Assembly: GCF_025370875.1 (NCBI RefSeq)
Contig: NZ_JAMXFD010000015.1
Span: 62,001-126,000, forward strand
Length of the DNA: 64,000 nt
Origin: Laspinema palackyanum D2c
Lineage (GTDB): Bacteria; Cyanobacteriota; Cyanobacteriia; Cyanobacteriales; Laspinemataceae
Reading direction: 5' to 3'
Part shown: positions 45,241-55,141 of the stretch, piece by piece
Layout of the letters: each line of letters begins with the position of its first letter
Position numbering within the stretch: position 1 is the stretch's first letter
Made by a program: the position numbers and the translations under genes
Notes under the pieces: generated by a model
Seen by the model: only the letters and a program-made list of their open reading frames with translations
Database searches by the model: none
What the model was told of the DNA's origin: nothing

Positions 45241-47139
45241 CTAAGACCCCTCGGGTTGGTGAACCACGGAGGGAAGGCGGCAGGTGAAACTAGACCCGAC
45301 TCCGGGTTGACTTTCTACGGTAATATTGCCCCCCATCATGTGACAGAAATTCTGACCGATCGCCAACCCTAAACCCGTCCCCCCATATTTGCGCGTATAT
45401 TTCTCATCGGCTTGGACAAACGGCTGAAATATTTTCTTGATTTGTTCAGGAGTCATGCCAATTCCGGTATCCGTGACGGTAAACACGAAGGTTGCTCCAT
45501 CGGGATTCGGGTCTGGGTCTCCACTGGGAGTCACGGCCTCAATCCGGTCTACAGAAAAGGTAATTTGTCCATTGTGGGTAAACTTAGCGGCATTACTGAG
45601 CAGATTGAGCAGCACCTGCTTAACCTTGGTGCGATCGGCAGTCATTGTCCCCAGTTCATCGCCATATTTAACCTCTAGTTGATTGCTATTTTTCCGAATT
45701 GACAAGTGGGTATTACTTTGCACTTCCGCAATCAGTGCTGTCATATTAAACCGTTCTAAATAAAGCTTCGTATGACCGGCTTCAATTTTGGAAATATCCA
45801 GAATATCACTAATAATAGTCAGCAAATTCAAACCAGACTGATGAATTTGTTCTAAATCCGAGACAAACTCTTCTAATTCATCTTCCTGAGCTTGATCTCG
45901 CAACAGGTCACTATACCCAAGAATCGCATTCAAAGGGGTTCGCAACTCATGACTCATGGTGGCTAAAAACATACTTTTGGCATGACTCGCCGCTTCAGCG
46001 GCTTCCTTGGCCTGTTCTAATTCTAATTGAGTTAATTTATTCGCTGTAATATCCCGAATAATTGCCAAGACTTGTTGATGACCGCTGACCACCATGCGGA
46101 CCTCAAAATAACGGCGGGTTTCATTAATAAACCAATCATATTCAAACACCTGGATCTCATCGGTTTCCAGGGCAATTTGGACATATTTTAAATAGAGACG
46201 GGCTAATCCTGGGGGTAAAATATTGTCGAGATTTTGAGTTAATAAGTCTCCGGCAGGTCGTAGGAGGGTATCGCCTCTTCCCCCCTTAAAATCCATGAAA
46301 GTCCCATCTTGACTAAATTGCAACATTAAGTCTGGAATGGCCTCTAAAAGGGCGCGATTTTTCGATTCACTTTGATGCAACGCTTCCGCACGTTCTTCTA
46401 GGGTGGCGATCGAGGTTTTGAGTTGCTCGGTCATGCTGTTAAAGGATTCCGCCAGGAGAAACAACTCGTCATGGCTGCCCACCACGATGGTTTGATCCAG
46501 GTCCCCTTCGGCAAGGCGTTCAGTGGCGGCGGTCATTTCCTGTAAAGGTCGGGTGATGGAACGCGCCAGTAACAAGGCGAAGAGGGTGCCAGCGAGGGAG
46601 GCGCTCAAGGCGGCGATGATCCCTTGATTCCGAACTACTGCCATTTTTTCCCATAACTCGGCAGTGGAGAGGCCAATACTGACGGCCCCTAGGAGTTGCT
46701 CCTCTCGGATGACGGCTTTTCCAGCAATCAGGCGATCGCGTTCCCATTCAAAAACGGTCTGGTTACTGTTAACCAGAATCACGCCAAAAGCATCGGGTTC
46801 GGTATTGTAGTGCCAAATATCATCGCTATAGATATCGGCGACAATTCGTCCATCGGTGGCATAGATGCGGCCAACCACCAAAATTTGCTCATTGCCGAGT
46901 TGTTCGAGGATTTCTTCTAAAAAGTCAGCCTGTTGGTTCTGGAGTGCATGAGCGGTGGTTACGGCTAAGGTCGTCAGGACAATCTCGGCTTTATTTTCGA
47001 GTTCGCTGCGAAAGTTTTGTTGTGTGCGACGAAGGAAAAGCCCGGTGACGCTCCCCACGGTGAGGATCGCTAAGGTTGTCATGGCTAACGCTAGTTTGCT
47101 GGCAAGGGAAAGCCCTTTTTTCCTGTTAAAGATAACCAT
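45241..47139 (-). CDS. Membrane sensor histidine kinase A (CACHE-like/HAMP/PAS/HisKA/HATPase)
   Basis: A 632-residue inner-membrane kinase. The first span is near residues 14-34. The periplasmic sensor (about 35-165) contains TDGRIVADIYSDDIWHY and [20 protein letters not shown]. The second span is near 172-195. HAMP (ARSITRPLQEMTAATERLAE) and PAS (LLEAIPDLMLQFSQDGTFMD) follow. HisKA has [19 protein letters not shown] with His397, and the HATPase ends [22 protein letters not shown] 47139 has AGGTGAG upstream. No response regulator is adjacent. It is clearly paralogous to the kinase at 48433-50394. Confidence 0.92.
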   Translation of the reverse strand: MVIFNRKKGLSLASKLALAMTTLAILTVGSVTGLFLRRTQQNFRSELENKAEIVLTTLAVTTAHALQNQQADFLEEILEQLGNEQILVVGRIYATDGRIVADIYSDDIWHYNTEPDAFGVILVNSNQTVFEWERDRLIAGKAVIREEQLLGAVSIGLSTAELWEKMAVVRNQGIIAALSASLAGTLFALLLARSITRPLQEMTAATERLAEGDLDQTIVVGSHDELFLLAESFNSMTEQLKTSIATLEERAEALHQSESKNRALLEAIPDLMLQFSQDGTFMDFKGGRGDTLLRPAGDLLTQNLDNILPPGLARLYLKYVQIALETDEIQVFEYDWFINETRRYFEVRMVVSGHQQVLAIIRDITANKLTQLELEQAKEAAEAASHAKSMFLATMSHELRTPLNAILGYSDLLRDQAQEDELEEFVSDLEQIHQSGLNLLTIISDILDISKIEAGHTKLYLERFNMTALIAEVQSNTHLSIRKNSNQLEVKYGDELGTMTADRTKVKQVLLNLLSNAAKFTHNGQITFSVDRIEAVTPSGDPDPNPDGATFVFTVTDTGIGMTPEQIKKIFQPFVQADEKYTRKYGGTGLGLAIGQNFCHMMGGNITVESQPGVGSSFTCRLPSVVHQPEGS

Positions 47140-48432
47140 GCCACTCACCTATGTTTTAGCCTTGGATATAACTCCGGCATTTCGACTGGACATCGACCCA
47201 GAGCAACTCTATCAATTTCGACAGTTTCTGCAAACTGGGGGAGTCGAGCTTGGACCTTCTGACTGTGGAGTATATCGAGGTGGGGAGTATTGATCCGATC
47301 GCGGAGAATTGGACGATCGCCGTTGGTCCTGGGGACCGTCGTGAAACTGGATGGCGAGATGTCTTGGGACGAGGCGGGTACGGATTGACAACCCCACTTG
47401 ATCGCCTTGGCGATCGCACTCACCTGCGCGATTGTTCTTAAGTCGGTTTTGAACATGAGGTTATGGTTTGGGTTTGCACAGCGATGGTAGATTAAGAACT
47501 CAATGGTATTATGAAATGCTCGCCTACCGATGCCCTCAAGGAGCGATCCGGGTGCGGTGGATTGAGAGTCCCTGAATCAAAATTGGCATAGATGCGCGAT
47601 CGCCACTCAATGAGCGTTTGAGCGCCACCGCTGTTTTTTCCCAACAAAGGGCGGTCTGGTTTTGACTAAGCAAACGGTCCCAGGATAATCGGTTTGAACC
47701 GGATCTATCATTAGGGGGAAGACAACCGGGCTGCTTCACAAAATTTTTACTCATGAGTCACTTTCTTTGGGCTACCAACCCGGTTTTTAGTCCTATTTAT
47801 CTCATCCTGTAACGATGCCCCAGACGATCAACCTTGGCTCCTGTCAGCTTTGATGTTCCCGAATTCGGGGCGATCGCGAGTAGTTATGCTCACCGATTCC
47901 CCTGGATTCTCTCGGATTGGCTGCCCTTTTAAGTCAATCCGATGCCTCATACTTTCATTACTCGATCATTCTACCAAATCCCTTGGACCCGATGTCGAGT
48001 CGCTCAATCCCTCAGTAATTTTACGGATTTTTTGTTCTGAACCCAGAAAAAATTTCACCACAACTCAAGCTATTCCCTTAACAAGGCGTTCCAGTCTGCA
48101 TACGAATCCTGAAACCTGATACCAGGAAGAGGTGAAAATTTCTGGCCTAGAAAGGAAACCGGGCGCAACCTTCCTCGGAGAATTCCCAGAGGAAACTTAA
48201 GGTAGGGGTCCCTCCGTAAAATCCACAGGAAGGATGGGGGATGGGGCAGATGGGGGGGATGGGGGGGAGGGCGATCACACTCAAAAATCCGCACCGAATC
48301 TCTGTACCCAAGGCGATCGCACAGGGGGGAACAGGGTGCGGTTGTGCACCGGCTGAATATTGTCATCCCTCATCAAAGACGGGGCAGTTCTCCGTTAGAG
48401 TCCCTTGAGCCATCTCCCAGTCCCCCTTGAAC
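47140..48432. other. 1.3-kb stretch without an intact gene between paralogous kinases
   Basis: Several frames of 60-100 codons overlap on both strands and none has a ribosome-binding site. A minus-strand frame at 47536-47754 contains LLSQNQTALCWEK, faintly like the NSNQTVFEWERD segment of the neighbouring kinase sensor, so part may be a decayed kinase or sensor. A partial dispersed repeat (47736-47822) and a G-rich simple tract near 48232-48268 are also present. Confidence 0.45.
47736..47822 (-). repeat. AGAAACC-type dispersed repeat, copy 10 (partial)
   Basis: Read on the minus strand: GGGGCATCGTTACAGGATGA, then GATAAATAGGACTAAAAACC and GGGTTGG. The second half-site is degenerate. Confidence 0.65.
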
Positions 48433-50394
48433 TTAATTATACTTTTCTACCGCCCAGGATACATTCTTGGGGGGTTTGACAATCACGGGGAGACAGACTG
48501 TAAAGGTCGAGCCGCTCTCAGCCTGACTGTCCACAAAAATCTTACCCCCCATCAACTTGCAAAACCGTTGACCGATCGCCAACCCTAAACCCGTCCCGCC
48601 ATATTTGCGCGTTGTCGAGGGGTCAGCTTGAGCAAATGCCTTAAAGATATGCTGCTTCTGTTCCGGGGTGATGCCGATTCCCGTATCTTTCACCCGAAAA
48701 ATCGCATATTCCGTCGCATTTACTTCCTCAGATTCGGTGGGAGAGTCAGCAGGAGAGAGGGGGGGAGATTGAGTGGGTTCATCCTTGGCAGTTTTTTCCT
48801 TTCTAATCTTTTTAACGGACATAGAAATCATCCCAGATTCCGTAAATTTGGCGGCATTACTTAGCAGATTTAACAACACCTGTTTAACCTTGGTGCGATC
48901 GGCGTACATACTGCCCATATTGCGCGGGCATTGGATTTCCAGGGTATTGCCATTTTTCTGAACTAACGGCAAAACTGTCGTTTGCACTTCCAACAGCAAC
49001 GTCGAAATATCAAAAGTTTCTAAGCATAAGGTCATTTTCCCCGCTTCCAGCTTAGAAATATCCAGAACATCGCTGATAATTCCCATCAGATTTTTTCCGG
49101 CTTGTCTGATTTTTTCTAAGTCGGAAATAAAATCTTCATAGCCCAACTCTTCCGCCTCTTCCTCCAACAAATCTGTATAACCAATAATCGCATTTAGGGG
49201 AGTTCGCAGCTCGTGACTCATATTGGCTAGGAAGACACTTTTGGCATAATTCGCCGCTTCAGCGGCTTCCTTGGCTTGTTGCAATTCAAATTGAGCTAAT
49301 TTACCTGCGGTAATATCGCGAACAATAGCCAGCACTTCATCTTGCCCGCAGACTGCAAATCGCGCTTCAAAATGGCGACGCTTGCCGTTGATAAACCACT
49401 CATATTCAAAAACTTGAATATCCCGAGTTTGTAAGGCGCTACTAACGTATTTTAAATAAAGATCGGCCAGTTCGGGTGGAAAGACCAATTCCACGCTTTT
49501 TTGTAACAACTCCCCTTGGGGTTTTAAGATGGTATCCCCTCGTCCTCCTTTGTAATCAATAAAGGTGCCATCTTCGCTGAATCCAAACATCAAATCGGGA
49601 ATGGCCATGAGCAAGGCTACGTTTTTAGCTTCGCTTTGATGGAGATCGGCAGTGCGATCGGCCATGTTTTCAAATAGCTCTCGGAGGCGATCGCTCATGG
49701 TATTGAACGAGTGAGTCAGCAGGCCGATTTCCTCATAAGCGGGAATTTCAATGGTTTGGGTGAAGTCTCCTTCCGCAATCCCTTCCGTGGCCGAACCCAA
49801 CTGATACAGAGGTCCGGTGATCGACTGGGCCAGTTTGCGCGCCACAATCACGGCCACAAATCCAGTGACCAGAATCGCGAGCAGTCCCGTGGCGATCGCC
49901 CCCAACATTTTCTGCTCTAACAGGGCCGTAGACAGCTCAATCCGCAGGGCAGCAACAGGGGTGCCTTCTACGATGACCGCTTTCCCCGCAATCAAACGGT
50001 TATCCTGCCACCGAAATAGAGTTCGATTGGTCTCTAGCAGTTGGCTCACAAAGGTTTGGGCTTCTGGGCTTGCTCCAGTCTCCGGAGAATCCTCGGCGAT
50101 GACTTGTCCGTCGGTTTGATAAATCCGCGTAGAAAGAGCGATTTCTCGTCGCTGGTTCTCCTCAACAAGGGTTTGCAGAAACTGTTCGTTTCCTCCGGTG
50201 AAGGCATTACCGACACTAATGGAGATTGCCTCCAGTAACTGCTCGGCTTGTTGTTCGAGTTGTTTGCGAAGAGTCTGTTGCTGACTCCAAATCGAGATCG
50301 CTGTTATGGTCGCCATCGCGACAAGGGTTAAGGTCGTGACAGAGACGGTAAGCTGGGTAGTCAGGGACCGTTTTTTTCCGATGAATTTTCCCAT
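48433..50394 (-). CDS. Membrane sensor histidine kinase B, paralogue of kinase A
   Basis: This 653-residue protein has the same order as kinase A: span near 18-38, periplasmic sensor with [20 protein letters not shown] and [20 protein letters not shown], span near 175-198, HAMP, PAS ([20 protein letters not shown]), His[21 protein letters not shown] with His394, and an HATPase ending [19 protein letters not shown]. The HATPase carries a 30-residue Ser/Pro-rich insertion near 555-585 that kinase A lacks. No regulator is linked, so signal and output are unknown. Confidence 0.92.
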   Translation of the reverse strand: MGKFIGKKRSLTTQLTVSVTTLTLVAMATITAISIWSQQQTLRKQLEQQAEQLLEAISISVGNAFTGGNEQFLQTLVEENQRREIALSTRIYQTDGQVIAEDSPETGASPEAQTFVSQLLETNRTLFRWQDNRLIAGKAVIVEGTPVAALRIELSTALLEQKMLGAIATGLLAILVTGFVAVIVARKLAQSITGPLYQLGSATEGIAEGDFTQTIEIPAYEEIGLLTHSFNTMSDRLRELFENMADRTADLHQSEAKNVALLMAIPDLMFGFSEDGTFIDYKGGRGDTILKPQGELLQKSVELVFPPELADLYLKYVSSALQTRDIQVFEYEWFINGKRRHFEARFAVCGQDEVLAIVRDITAGKLAQFELQQAKEAAEAANYAKSVFLANMSHELRTPLNAIIGYTDLLEEEAEELGYEDFISDLEKIRQAGKNLMGIISDVLDISKLEAGKMTLCLETFDISTLLLEVQTTVLPLVQKNGNTLEIQCPRNMGSMYADRTKVKQVLLNLLSNAAKFTESGMISMSVKKIRKEKTAKDEPTQSPPLSPADSPTESEEVNATEYAIFRVKDTGIGITPEQKQHIFKAFAQADPSTTRKYGGTGLGLAIGQRFCKLMGGKIFVDSQAESGSTFTVCLPVIVKPPKNVSWAVEKYN

Positions 50395-50547
50395 GAAAAT
50401 GATGTGTTTAGACCCGCCTAGACCCCACCTGGGAATGTCTTGGGGTTAAGACAAACAGTATGGGGCTTGAATTGCCTCTATTATGAACTTTTTTACCTTT
50501 TATTGCTCGACGTCGATTGACACCCTTGCGAATGGTTATAAGCGACT

Positions 50548-50576
50548 TTGACACCTTTGAGGTCAATCTGTTATAT
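50548..50576 (+). promoter_or_regulatory. Promoter module similar to that at 44826
   Basis: TTGACA at 50548-50553, a 17-base spacer, then TTATAT at 50571-50576 within TGTTATATTTATTTACAT. It points away from kinase B, towards the hairpins at 50638-50694. Confidence 0.6.
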
Positions 50577-50768
50577 TTATTTACATTTTCTAAACATTCT
50601 TCTCATATTTGGAAGAGTGAGGCAAAGTTTTAACGGCAACGCCCCTGCATCGGGGCGATTAGAGCAACCCTCTAAAGGATAGAGGGGTTACTCTGCTCGT
50701 GAAACAATTCTTGGAGCATCAGCGCGTCCGCAAGCATCGGAGTTCAGGTTCGAGGTTTTTAAGGCCAG

Positions 50769-50972
50769 TTAACCCGAATCCCCACGGTTATCCGGTGGGG
50801 TCGGATCAGGGGTGTCATGGCGTCCGGAGCCCGGAGACTGGCGATCGAGCAAACCCGTCGCTTTCCAGGCCCAATAGACGGTAAAGGCCCGACCCAATTC
50901 TTGAAAGGCTTTTTCTAATTCCTGCGATGACTGAATCGGTTCTGGAGTAGTGTGGGTTGGTTGTCCGTTCAT
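50769..50972 (-). CDS. Small hypothetical protein, 67 aa
   Basis: The core EKAFQELGRAFTVYWAWKATGL looks like a helical, possibly conserved segment flanked by disordered Pro/Thr-rich and Gly/Pro-rich ends. The Shine-Dalgarno is not clear. I do not recognise the family. It lies opposite the candidate transcript at 50590-51121. Confidence 0.5.
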   Translation of the reverse strand: MNGQPTHTTPEPIQSSQELEKAFQELGRAFTVYWAWKATGLLDRQSPGSGRHDTPDPTPPDNRGDSG

Positions 50973-51096
50973 GGTGGTAAATTCAGGAGTAAAGTTTAGA
51001 GACTTCTACCATCAGCGATCGCCCAGAAAATTGGTGTGATCCAACTCAGCGATCGCTCATTAGACTTCTTGCAAAATACCGTAGAGATCCCCCCAA

Positions 51097-51121
51097 CCCC
51101 CCTTAAGAAGGGGGGCTTTTT
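51097..51121 (+). terminator. CCCCCCTT/AAGGGGGG hairpin with T run
   Basis: Eight-base arms, a 3-base loop, then CTTTTT on the plus strand. No plus-strand gene ends here, so it either ends the candidate RNA from 50548 or is a recurrent cyanobacterial hairpin repeat. Confidence 0.6.
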
Positions 51122-51253
51122 AGAATTTTACAAGGGGTCTATTTATAAAATAGCCGTTTAGGGGTGAGGGAAATAACCAACAAATCCGGTTGCCATCGCC
51201 TCCAGTCGCGATCGCAATTCTTCTGAGAACTTTCCCCTTTGCCCATTTCTAGG

Positions 51254-51466
51254 TTACCTCCCCCCACGCATCCAAGTCTGCTGGATCATCCGTTCCCCTA
51301 GAGGAATCGCATCGTTCTGTGTTTCCTCCCGGTCCGGCGATTGGGAGGGATCAAGTTTCGGCTCCAAATTGGGATTTTTTGCCGCTGTATCCCCTTCAGA
51401 ATCGATAGAGTTAGGGGGTTCTTTGGCATTGGAAAAATCAACTGGCTTGGGCTCAGTTTCAGACAT
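51254..51466 (-). CDS. Small acidic, disordered hypothetical protein, 70 aa
   Basis: The protein is rich in Glu, Asp, Pro, Asn and Ser and is probably disordered. The more ordered C-terminal IPLGERMIQQTWMRGGR may be the functional part. GGAG lies nine bases before the ATG. No known family is recognised. Confidence 0.5.
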   Translation of the reverse strand: MSETEPKPVDFSNAKEPPNSIDSEGDTAAKNPNLEPKLDPSQSPDREETQNDAIPLGERMIQQTWMRGGR

Positions 51467-51675
51467 GGTTAGACTCCAGGGATGTACATTAAAAATAAAC
51501 CGGCAGAGAAAAGCGCTAAAAATTTGTCCCTTAAATTCTTAAAAAATCTCTCAAAATTGCTAATTTTTTTTAGCAATGAGTTTATTTTTGATAAAAAATA
51601 ATAAAATTTCCTCTACCCAGAGGAAGAAATGAGAAACCGGGAAAAAGGAAAAAATCAAGTTGCCCATAAAACAGC

Positions 51676-51702
51676 AGTCGGGCAGGTATAACCTGCCCGA
51701 CT
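51676..51702 (-). terminator. Hairpin after the beta-barrel gene
   Basis: Perfect 12-base arms AGTCGGGCAGGT/ACCTGCCCGACT with a 3-base loop, 70 bases past the stop of the gene at 51772. Likely a terminator or RNA stabiliser. Confidence 0.7.
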
Positions 51703-51771
51703 ACTTTCTCACTTACGATTTAACCGAGTGCCACACCACACTCCGCCCAACTCGGGGCAAAATTAGAAAAA

Positions 51772-52323
51772 TTAGAAGCGATAACCTGCACCTACCAACA
51801 AGCTAAAAGCAGCTTGATCCGTATTGCGATAAGCATCCAACGCGACTTTAGCATCCCCAAACAGCACGATGTTATCCTGAACGACTGCCTCCACTCCCGT
51901 GGCAAGGGTTAAGGCATCTTGGTCACCCAGAGCCGTTTGTTGACCGCGTTCGGTGATGAAGGAATAACCGCCTCCAACGTATAAGTTGGCGTTATTCGTC
52001 ACAGGGACATCGAGAGATAACATCGGGACCAATGCTGCCGCATTATTATTAATCAAGGCCGATCCCCGCACCGATACGGCAGAATTAGGAACTTGATAAC
52101 GACCCTGGAGGTTACCGCCATAGCTTTCACTGCCTTGTCCCTCATCCCAGTTGTGAACGTTACCACCCAGACCCGCACCGAGATAGTGACCCGCCATTCC
52201 TTGCTTGCCGGTGAGGGTTTGTAACCCTTCGGCATGAGCGGCGCTGCTGGAGAGGAGTGCCGGGATCATCATCACAACGGACAAAGCAGACAGAGTTGCA
52301 ACAGACTGAAGAATTCGTTTCAT
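51772..52323 (-). CDS. Exported outer-membrane beta-barrel-like protein
   Basis: The 183-residue protein has a signal peptide (residues 1-31, core LSALSVVMMIPALL, cleavage after AHA). The mature part has alternating strands such as HYLGAGLGGNVHN, NLQGRYQVPNSAVSVRG, LYVGGGYSFITERG and AAFSLLVGAGYRF, and ends in Phe, the signature of outer-membrane barrels. It is small (about 8 strands) and close to cyanobacterial barrel proteins of unknown role. It is a single gene with its own terminator. Confidence 0.85.
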   Translation of the reverse strand: MKRILQSVATLSALSVVMMIPALLSSSAAHAEGLQTLTGKQGMAGHYLGAGLGGNVHNWDEGQGSESYGGNLQGRYQVPNSAVSVRGSALINNNAAALVPMLSLDVPVTNNANLYVGGGYSFITERGQQTALGDQDALTLATGVEAVVQDNIVLFGDAKVALDAYRNTDQAAFSLLVGAGYRF

Positions 52324-52723
52324 AAAAGTCGGTTGGTGAATGAAATCTTGACAACCGTTGATACTTTGACTGTAGGGGGTGACGGTGATGGACAGGGGAG
52401 GGGATGTGGAAGTATTTAAAGTGACTGTTACCCGGTCTGGATGTCTCCCCAGATATTTCCTAGAACTAGAACAAAATTAGCTTGCGCTGTCAGGATTTCA
52501 GTCAAACCGTCCCTGGGCGATCGCCCGAGGGTATAACTCGGGAAAATCCCCCTAATCCAGACAGTGTTCAAACTGGCAACTGTACTGGAACCCGTGGATG
52601 CCATCTCAGTCCTTTCCAGGTGCGATCGCACCTTAAGGAGAATTCTCTCACTACAAAAAAGTCGGTTGAGTTACCCACATCCACTCAACCGACCCATCCG
52701 GACAAAACTCCCAAACCCCGCGC
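52324..52723. other. 400-bp intergenic region
   Basis: Contains the promoter of the barrel gene and the terminator of the following minus-strand gene (52655-52693). I see no gene. Confidence 0.5.
52655..52693 (-). terminator. Rho-independent terminator of the 623-aa membrane protein gene
   Basis: Read on the minus strand: arms GTCGGTTGAGT/ACTCAACCGAC (52683-52693 and 52661-52671, perfect 11 bp) followed by TTTTTT. It starts 31 bases after the stop codon. Confidence 0.85.
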
Positions 52724-54595
52724 TTAAACTGAAGGAGGATTGACCACCACTTTATCCAGCAATTTTTGCTGAGTAATGTAGCCCAATTCATAACAATATC
52801 CCGGCAACAAATCTAATTTCTGCCGGACTCGTTGACAAGCTCTGCTCCGTCCAAACTCCGTGGGTTTGCTCATCACCCAGTTGACATGAGCTTCTTTATT
52901 CAGCGCTTTCCGGATTTTCACAATCTGCTTGATTAATTTCCCGGCTTTTTCTGCATCATCACTCTCTAAATACTCCCACTGGCCGTAATTAGACACCGCA
53001 TATTTATGGGCTTTGTCTAATAAATAATGCAGGGCTTTAAACAGCAATTTTAAGTCCGACTTCATCAGCATTTCCACCTTTAAAGTCTTTTGCATAATTT
53101 CCGGGTTGCTCATGGTAATAAATTTCTGTAAATCACAGAATTTGTATTCCAAAGCCGAAACCGCTTTATAGATATCATCCAAGGTCCGGTCAATTTCATC
53201 AGAAATCAGTTGTTGTTGTTCCGGTAAAAAGAGAGTACCTTGATGAGCGCGATAGGCGATTCCTTCTAATACCGGATAGTCACAAATCCCGGTTTTACGA
53301 TATTCGGAAGTAAATCGGGCAATCAAGCGTTCTTCATACCTTTCTTCTTTTGAGGGGTTGGGGCGGTGGCGATTCAAGTTCATTTGGCGAATGGTTTCTA
53401 ACCACTCTCGAACTGCTGCCTCCACCTCGGGATTATGAGAAATTTTCGTGTTTCTACCCCGCGCATGAGCAACGGTAATATAACAAGCCGTGATACTCGT
53501 AATTGTAGAAAGAAAAAAGAAGAATAAAGAAAATCCCAGGCGGGAAAAATTAAGAGCCCATAGATTCCCGAAGAAGTTACTAGAGGCGAGGCGGACTTCT
53601 TCAACCCCGGAGGTGATTTCTCCATATTCGTTAAAATAGCGACTAAAAACCAGGGGTAATTCTCGGTTGAGAAAAATTAGGTCATTTCCCAGTTCACTGC
53701 GAGTTTTTAGTTTTTCTTCCCAGTCCTCTCGAACTGCAAAAGTTTCGCTGCGGATGCGATCGGCTTTTTGACAGAGGGGCAAATTTTCAGCCGGGACGCG
53801 ACTCCAATCCCGTTCGCGATCGGCGACAGACCCGTTCGTTTCCACATAGAGAGAATCCCAACGCGGATCGGTACGCGGAATTTGGGATAACAATTGGAGG
53901 TTTTCCTGACATTGAGCAAAGGTCCGTTCGTAAGCGTCGGTATTGGGTTCTATTTGGCGAATTTTGCGGTCATGTTCTTCGATTAATTCTTCCGCAAGTT
54001 TATAGCTTAAGGCGGGACGGTTATTAATTAATTCTGAACCGATTCCCGCCACGAAAGATTGCAGAATGCTCATCAGTAAAAACCCCGCAAAACCCACCTG
54101 CGCCCAATATTTTTTACCCGGTCGGTTTCCGGCGGTAGCGGTTCCGGCGAGGTTGGTCCAATTGAGGAGAATTAGGTTTAAGACAAAACTGGCGACGGGC
54201 GCTACCCAAACATTTCCTATGCCTTTAAAGGCAAATAACAGAATGGGAAAGTTAGTGATGGCATTAATTAAGGTGGCACCGGAGACAATATCGGCGGTAA
54301 TTTCCGAATCTCTGCGGACATCTCTGGGGACAAAGGCTTCACCATCAAAATGCCGGGGGTTGGCTTGGAGAAAGCCTAAGACATAGAGAATGGGGGGTTT
54401 AGGGTTGAGGGAATAATATAAATTCCAAAACCATCCTTGCCGTCGGGACCGTTTGACGAGTCCTACATAGTCGGGATTTTTTTCCAACCATTGAATTAAT
54501 AACAAATCATCGCTGAGTGATGCTGAAGGGCGATGCGATCCATTCAGCGGTTCGAGTTCATTAGAGCGCACTAAATCGAATTTGTCGCTTTTCAT
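52724..54595 (-). CDS. Large multi-span membrane protein of unknown function
   Basis: The 623-residue protein has a cytosolic N-terminus, then hydrophobic segments near 100-120 (GATLINAITNFPILLFAFKG), 125-148 (VWVAPVASFVLNLILLNW), 165-185 (FAGFLLMSILQSFVAGIG) and 360-385 (FSRLGFSLFFFFLSTITSIT). A 165-residue extracytoplasmic segment with paired Cys (CQENLQ, CQKADR) lies between the third and fourth. The C-terminal 230 residues are helical and charged. I do not recognise the family. It lies on the same strand as the CHAT/NACHT operon but 550 bp away with a gene-free gap. Confidence 0.75.
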   Translation of the reverse strand: MKSDKFDLVRSNELEPLNGSHRPSASLSDDLLLIQWLEKNPDYVGLVKRSRRQGWFWNLYYSLNPKPPILYVLGFLQANPRHFDGEAFVPRDVRRDSEITADIVSGATLINAITNFPILLFAFKGIGNVWVAPVASFVLNLILLNWTNLAGTATAGNRPGKKYWAQVGFAGFLLMSILQSFVAGIGSELINNRPALSYKLAEELIEEHDRKIRQIEPNTDAYERTFAQCQENLQLLSQIPRTDPRWDSLYVETNGSVADRERDWSRVPAENLPLCQKADRIRSETFAVREDWEEKLKTRSELGNDLIFLNRELPLVFSRYFNEYGEITSGVEEVRLASSNFFGNLWALNFSRLGFSLFFFFLSTITSITACYITVAHARGRNTKISHNPEVEAAVREWLETIRQMNLNRHRPNPSKEERYEERLIARFTSEYRKTGICDYPVLEGIAYRAHQGTLFLPEQQQLISDEIDRTLDDIYKAVSALEYKFCDLQKFITMSNPEIMQKTLKVEMLMKSDLKLLFKALHYLLDKAHKYAVSNYGQWEYLESDDAEKAGKLIKQIVKIRKALNKEAHVNWVMSKPTEFGRSRACQRVRQKLDLLPGYCYELGYITQQKLLDKVVVNPPSV

Positions 54596-55141
54596 AGAAG
54601 GTGTATGCCTACCGAAAAAGTGTCGGGAAACCCTGATTGCAGTGGGGGTAATATCAGCACAATTCTGAGTGTCAGATTATGCAGACTAAGATTGCGATCG
54701 CCCTGGGAAGTAGGAGGGCGCAACTGTTGATTGCAGGAACGGTTGGGGTCAAATACGCAAGCTATCACGGAATCGGGTTTAGCTTTGGAATGCAATAAAC
54801 GAGAAAATATTTCCGGCTAAATTGCAGTAATCGGTAGTGCATACAGAGGTTTTGAGTTGAGAAGTGGGCAGATGGATCGCCAATCGGGGTTGGCGGATGC
54901 TCCGTTTGATAACAGGTCTTGCTTATTTTACTAAAGCAAACCGCCGGTTGTGGGAATTTTGGAAAAACTCCGCTGAAACTCTCGCCATAGCAAGGGAAAA
55001 GCGTTTTTTGAGGCGATCGCGCTCCATCCAAATTAGGGTCCTTCCTCCTCAACAGGGTCCTTTGAAAGTCCCTGACCCCATCGGATTCCCCCCTGGGGAT
55101 TAGCAAGAAACCCCCGGGAATGGGGGCCTAAATGGACGAGT
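54596..55141. other. 546-bp gene-free stretch
   Basis: Small frames on both strands have no ribosome-binding site. It presumably holds the promoter of the 623-aa gene and the end of the CHAT-WD40 transcript. I see no clear terminator hairpin. Confidence 0.45.

Larger units (their letters stand above)
50590..51121 (+). ncRNA. Candidate non-coding or antisense transcript
   Basis: Downstream of the strong promoter at 50548 are two hairpins, CGCCCC/GGGGCG (50640-50657) and AACCCTCT/AGAGGGGTT with an AGAG/CTCT extension (50661-50694). A hairpin CCCCCCTT/AAGGGGGG plus CTTTTT lies at 51097-51121 and could be the terminator. The interval would be antisense to the 67-aa gene at 50769-50972. The only plus-strand frame (50699-50884) starts with GTG and looks weak. 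Transcription is not shown by sequence alone. Confidence 0.3.

Noticed and set aside
47250-47441. Overlapping small frames on both strands upstream of kinase A
   Set aside because: None has a ribosome-binding site or recognisable content; consistent with decayed sequence.
48232-48268. G-rich tract of GGGGGAT-like units
   Set aside because: Simple-sequence tract, too short and irregular to be called a repeat array or a functional quadruplex from sequence alone.
50730-50770. GGTTCGA stretch resembling a tRNA T-loop
   Set aside because: No acceptor stem, D arm or anticodon arm can be built around it.
50699-50884. 61-aa plus-strand frame with GTG start
   Set aside because: It overlaps a minus-strand gene and is basic and low-complexity; it is treated as part of a possible RNA instead.
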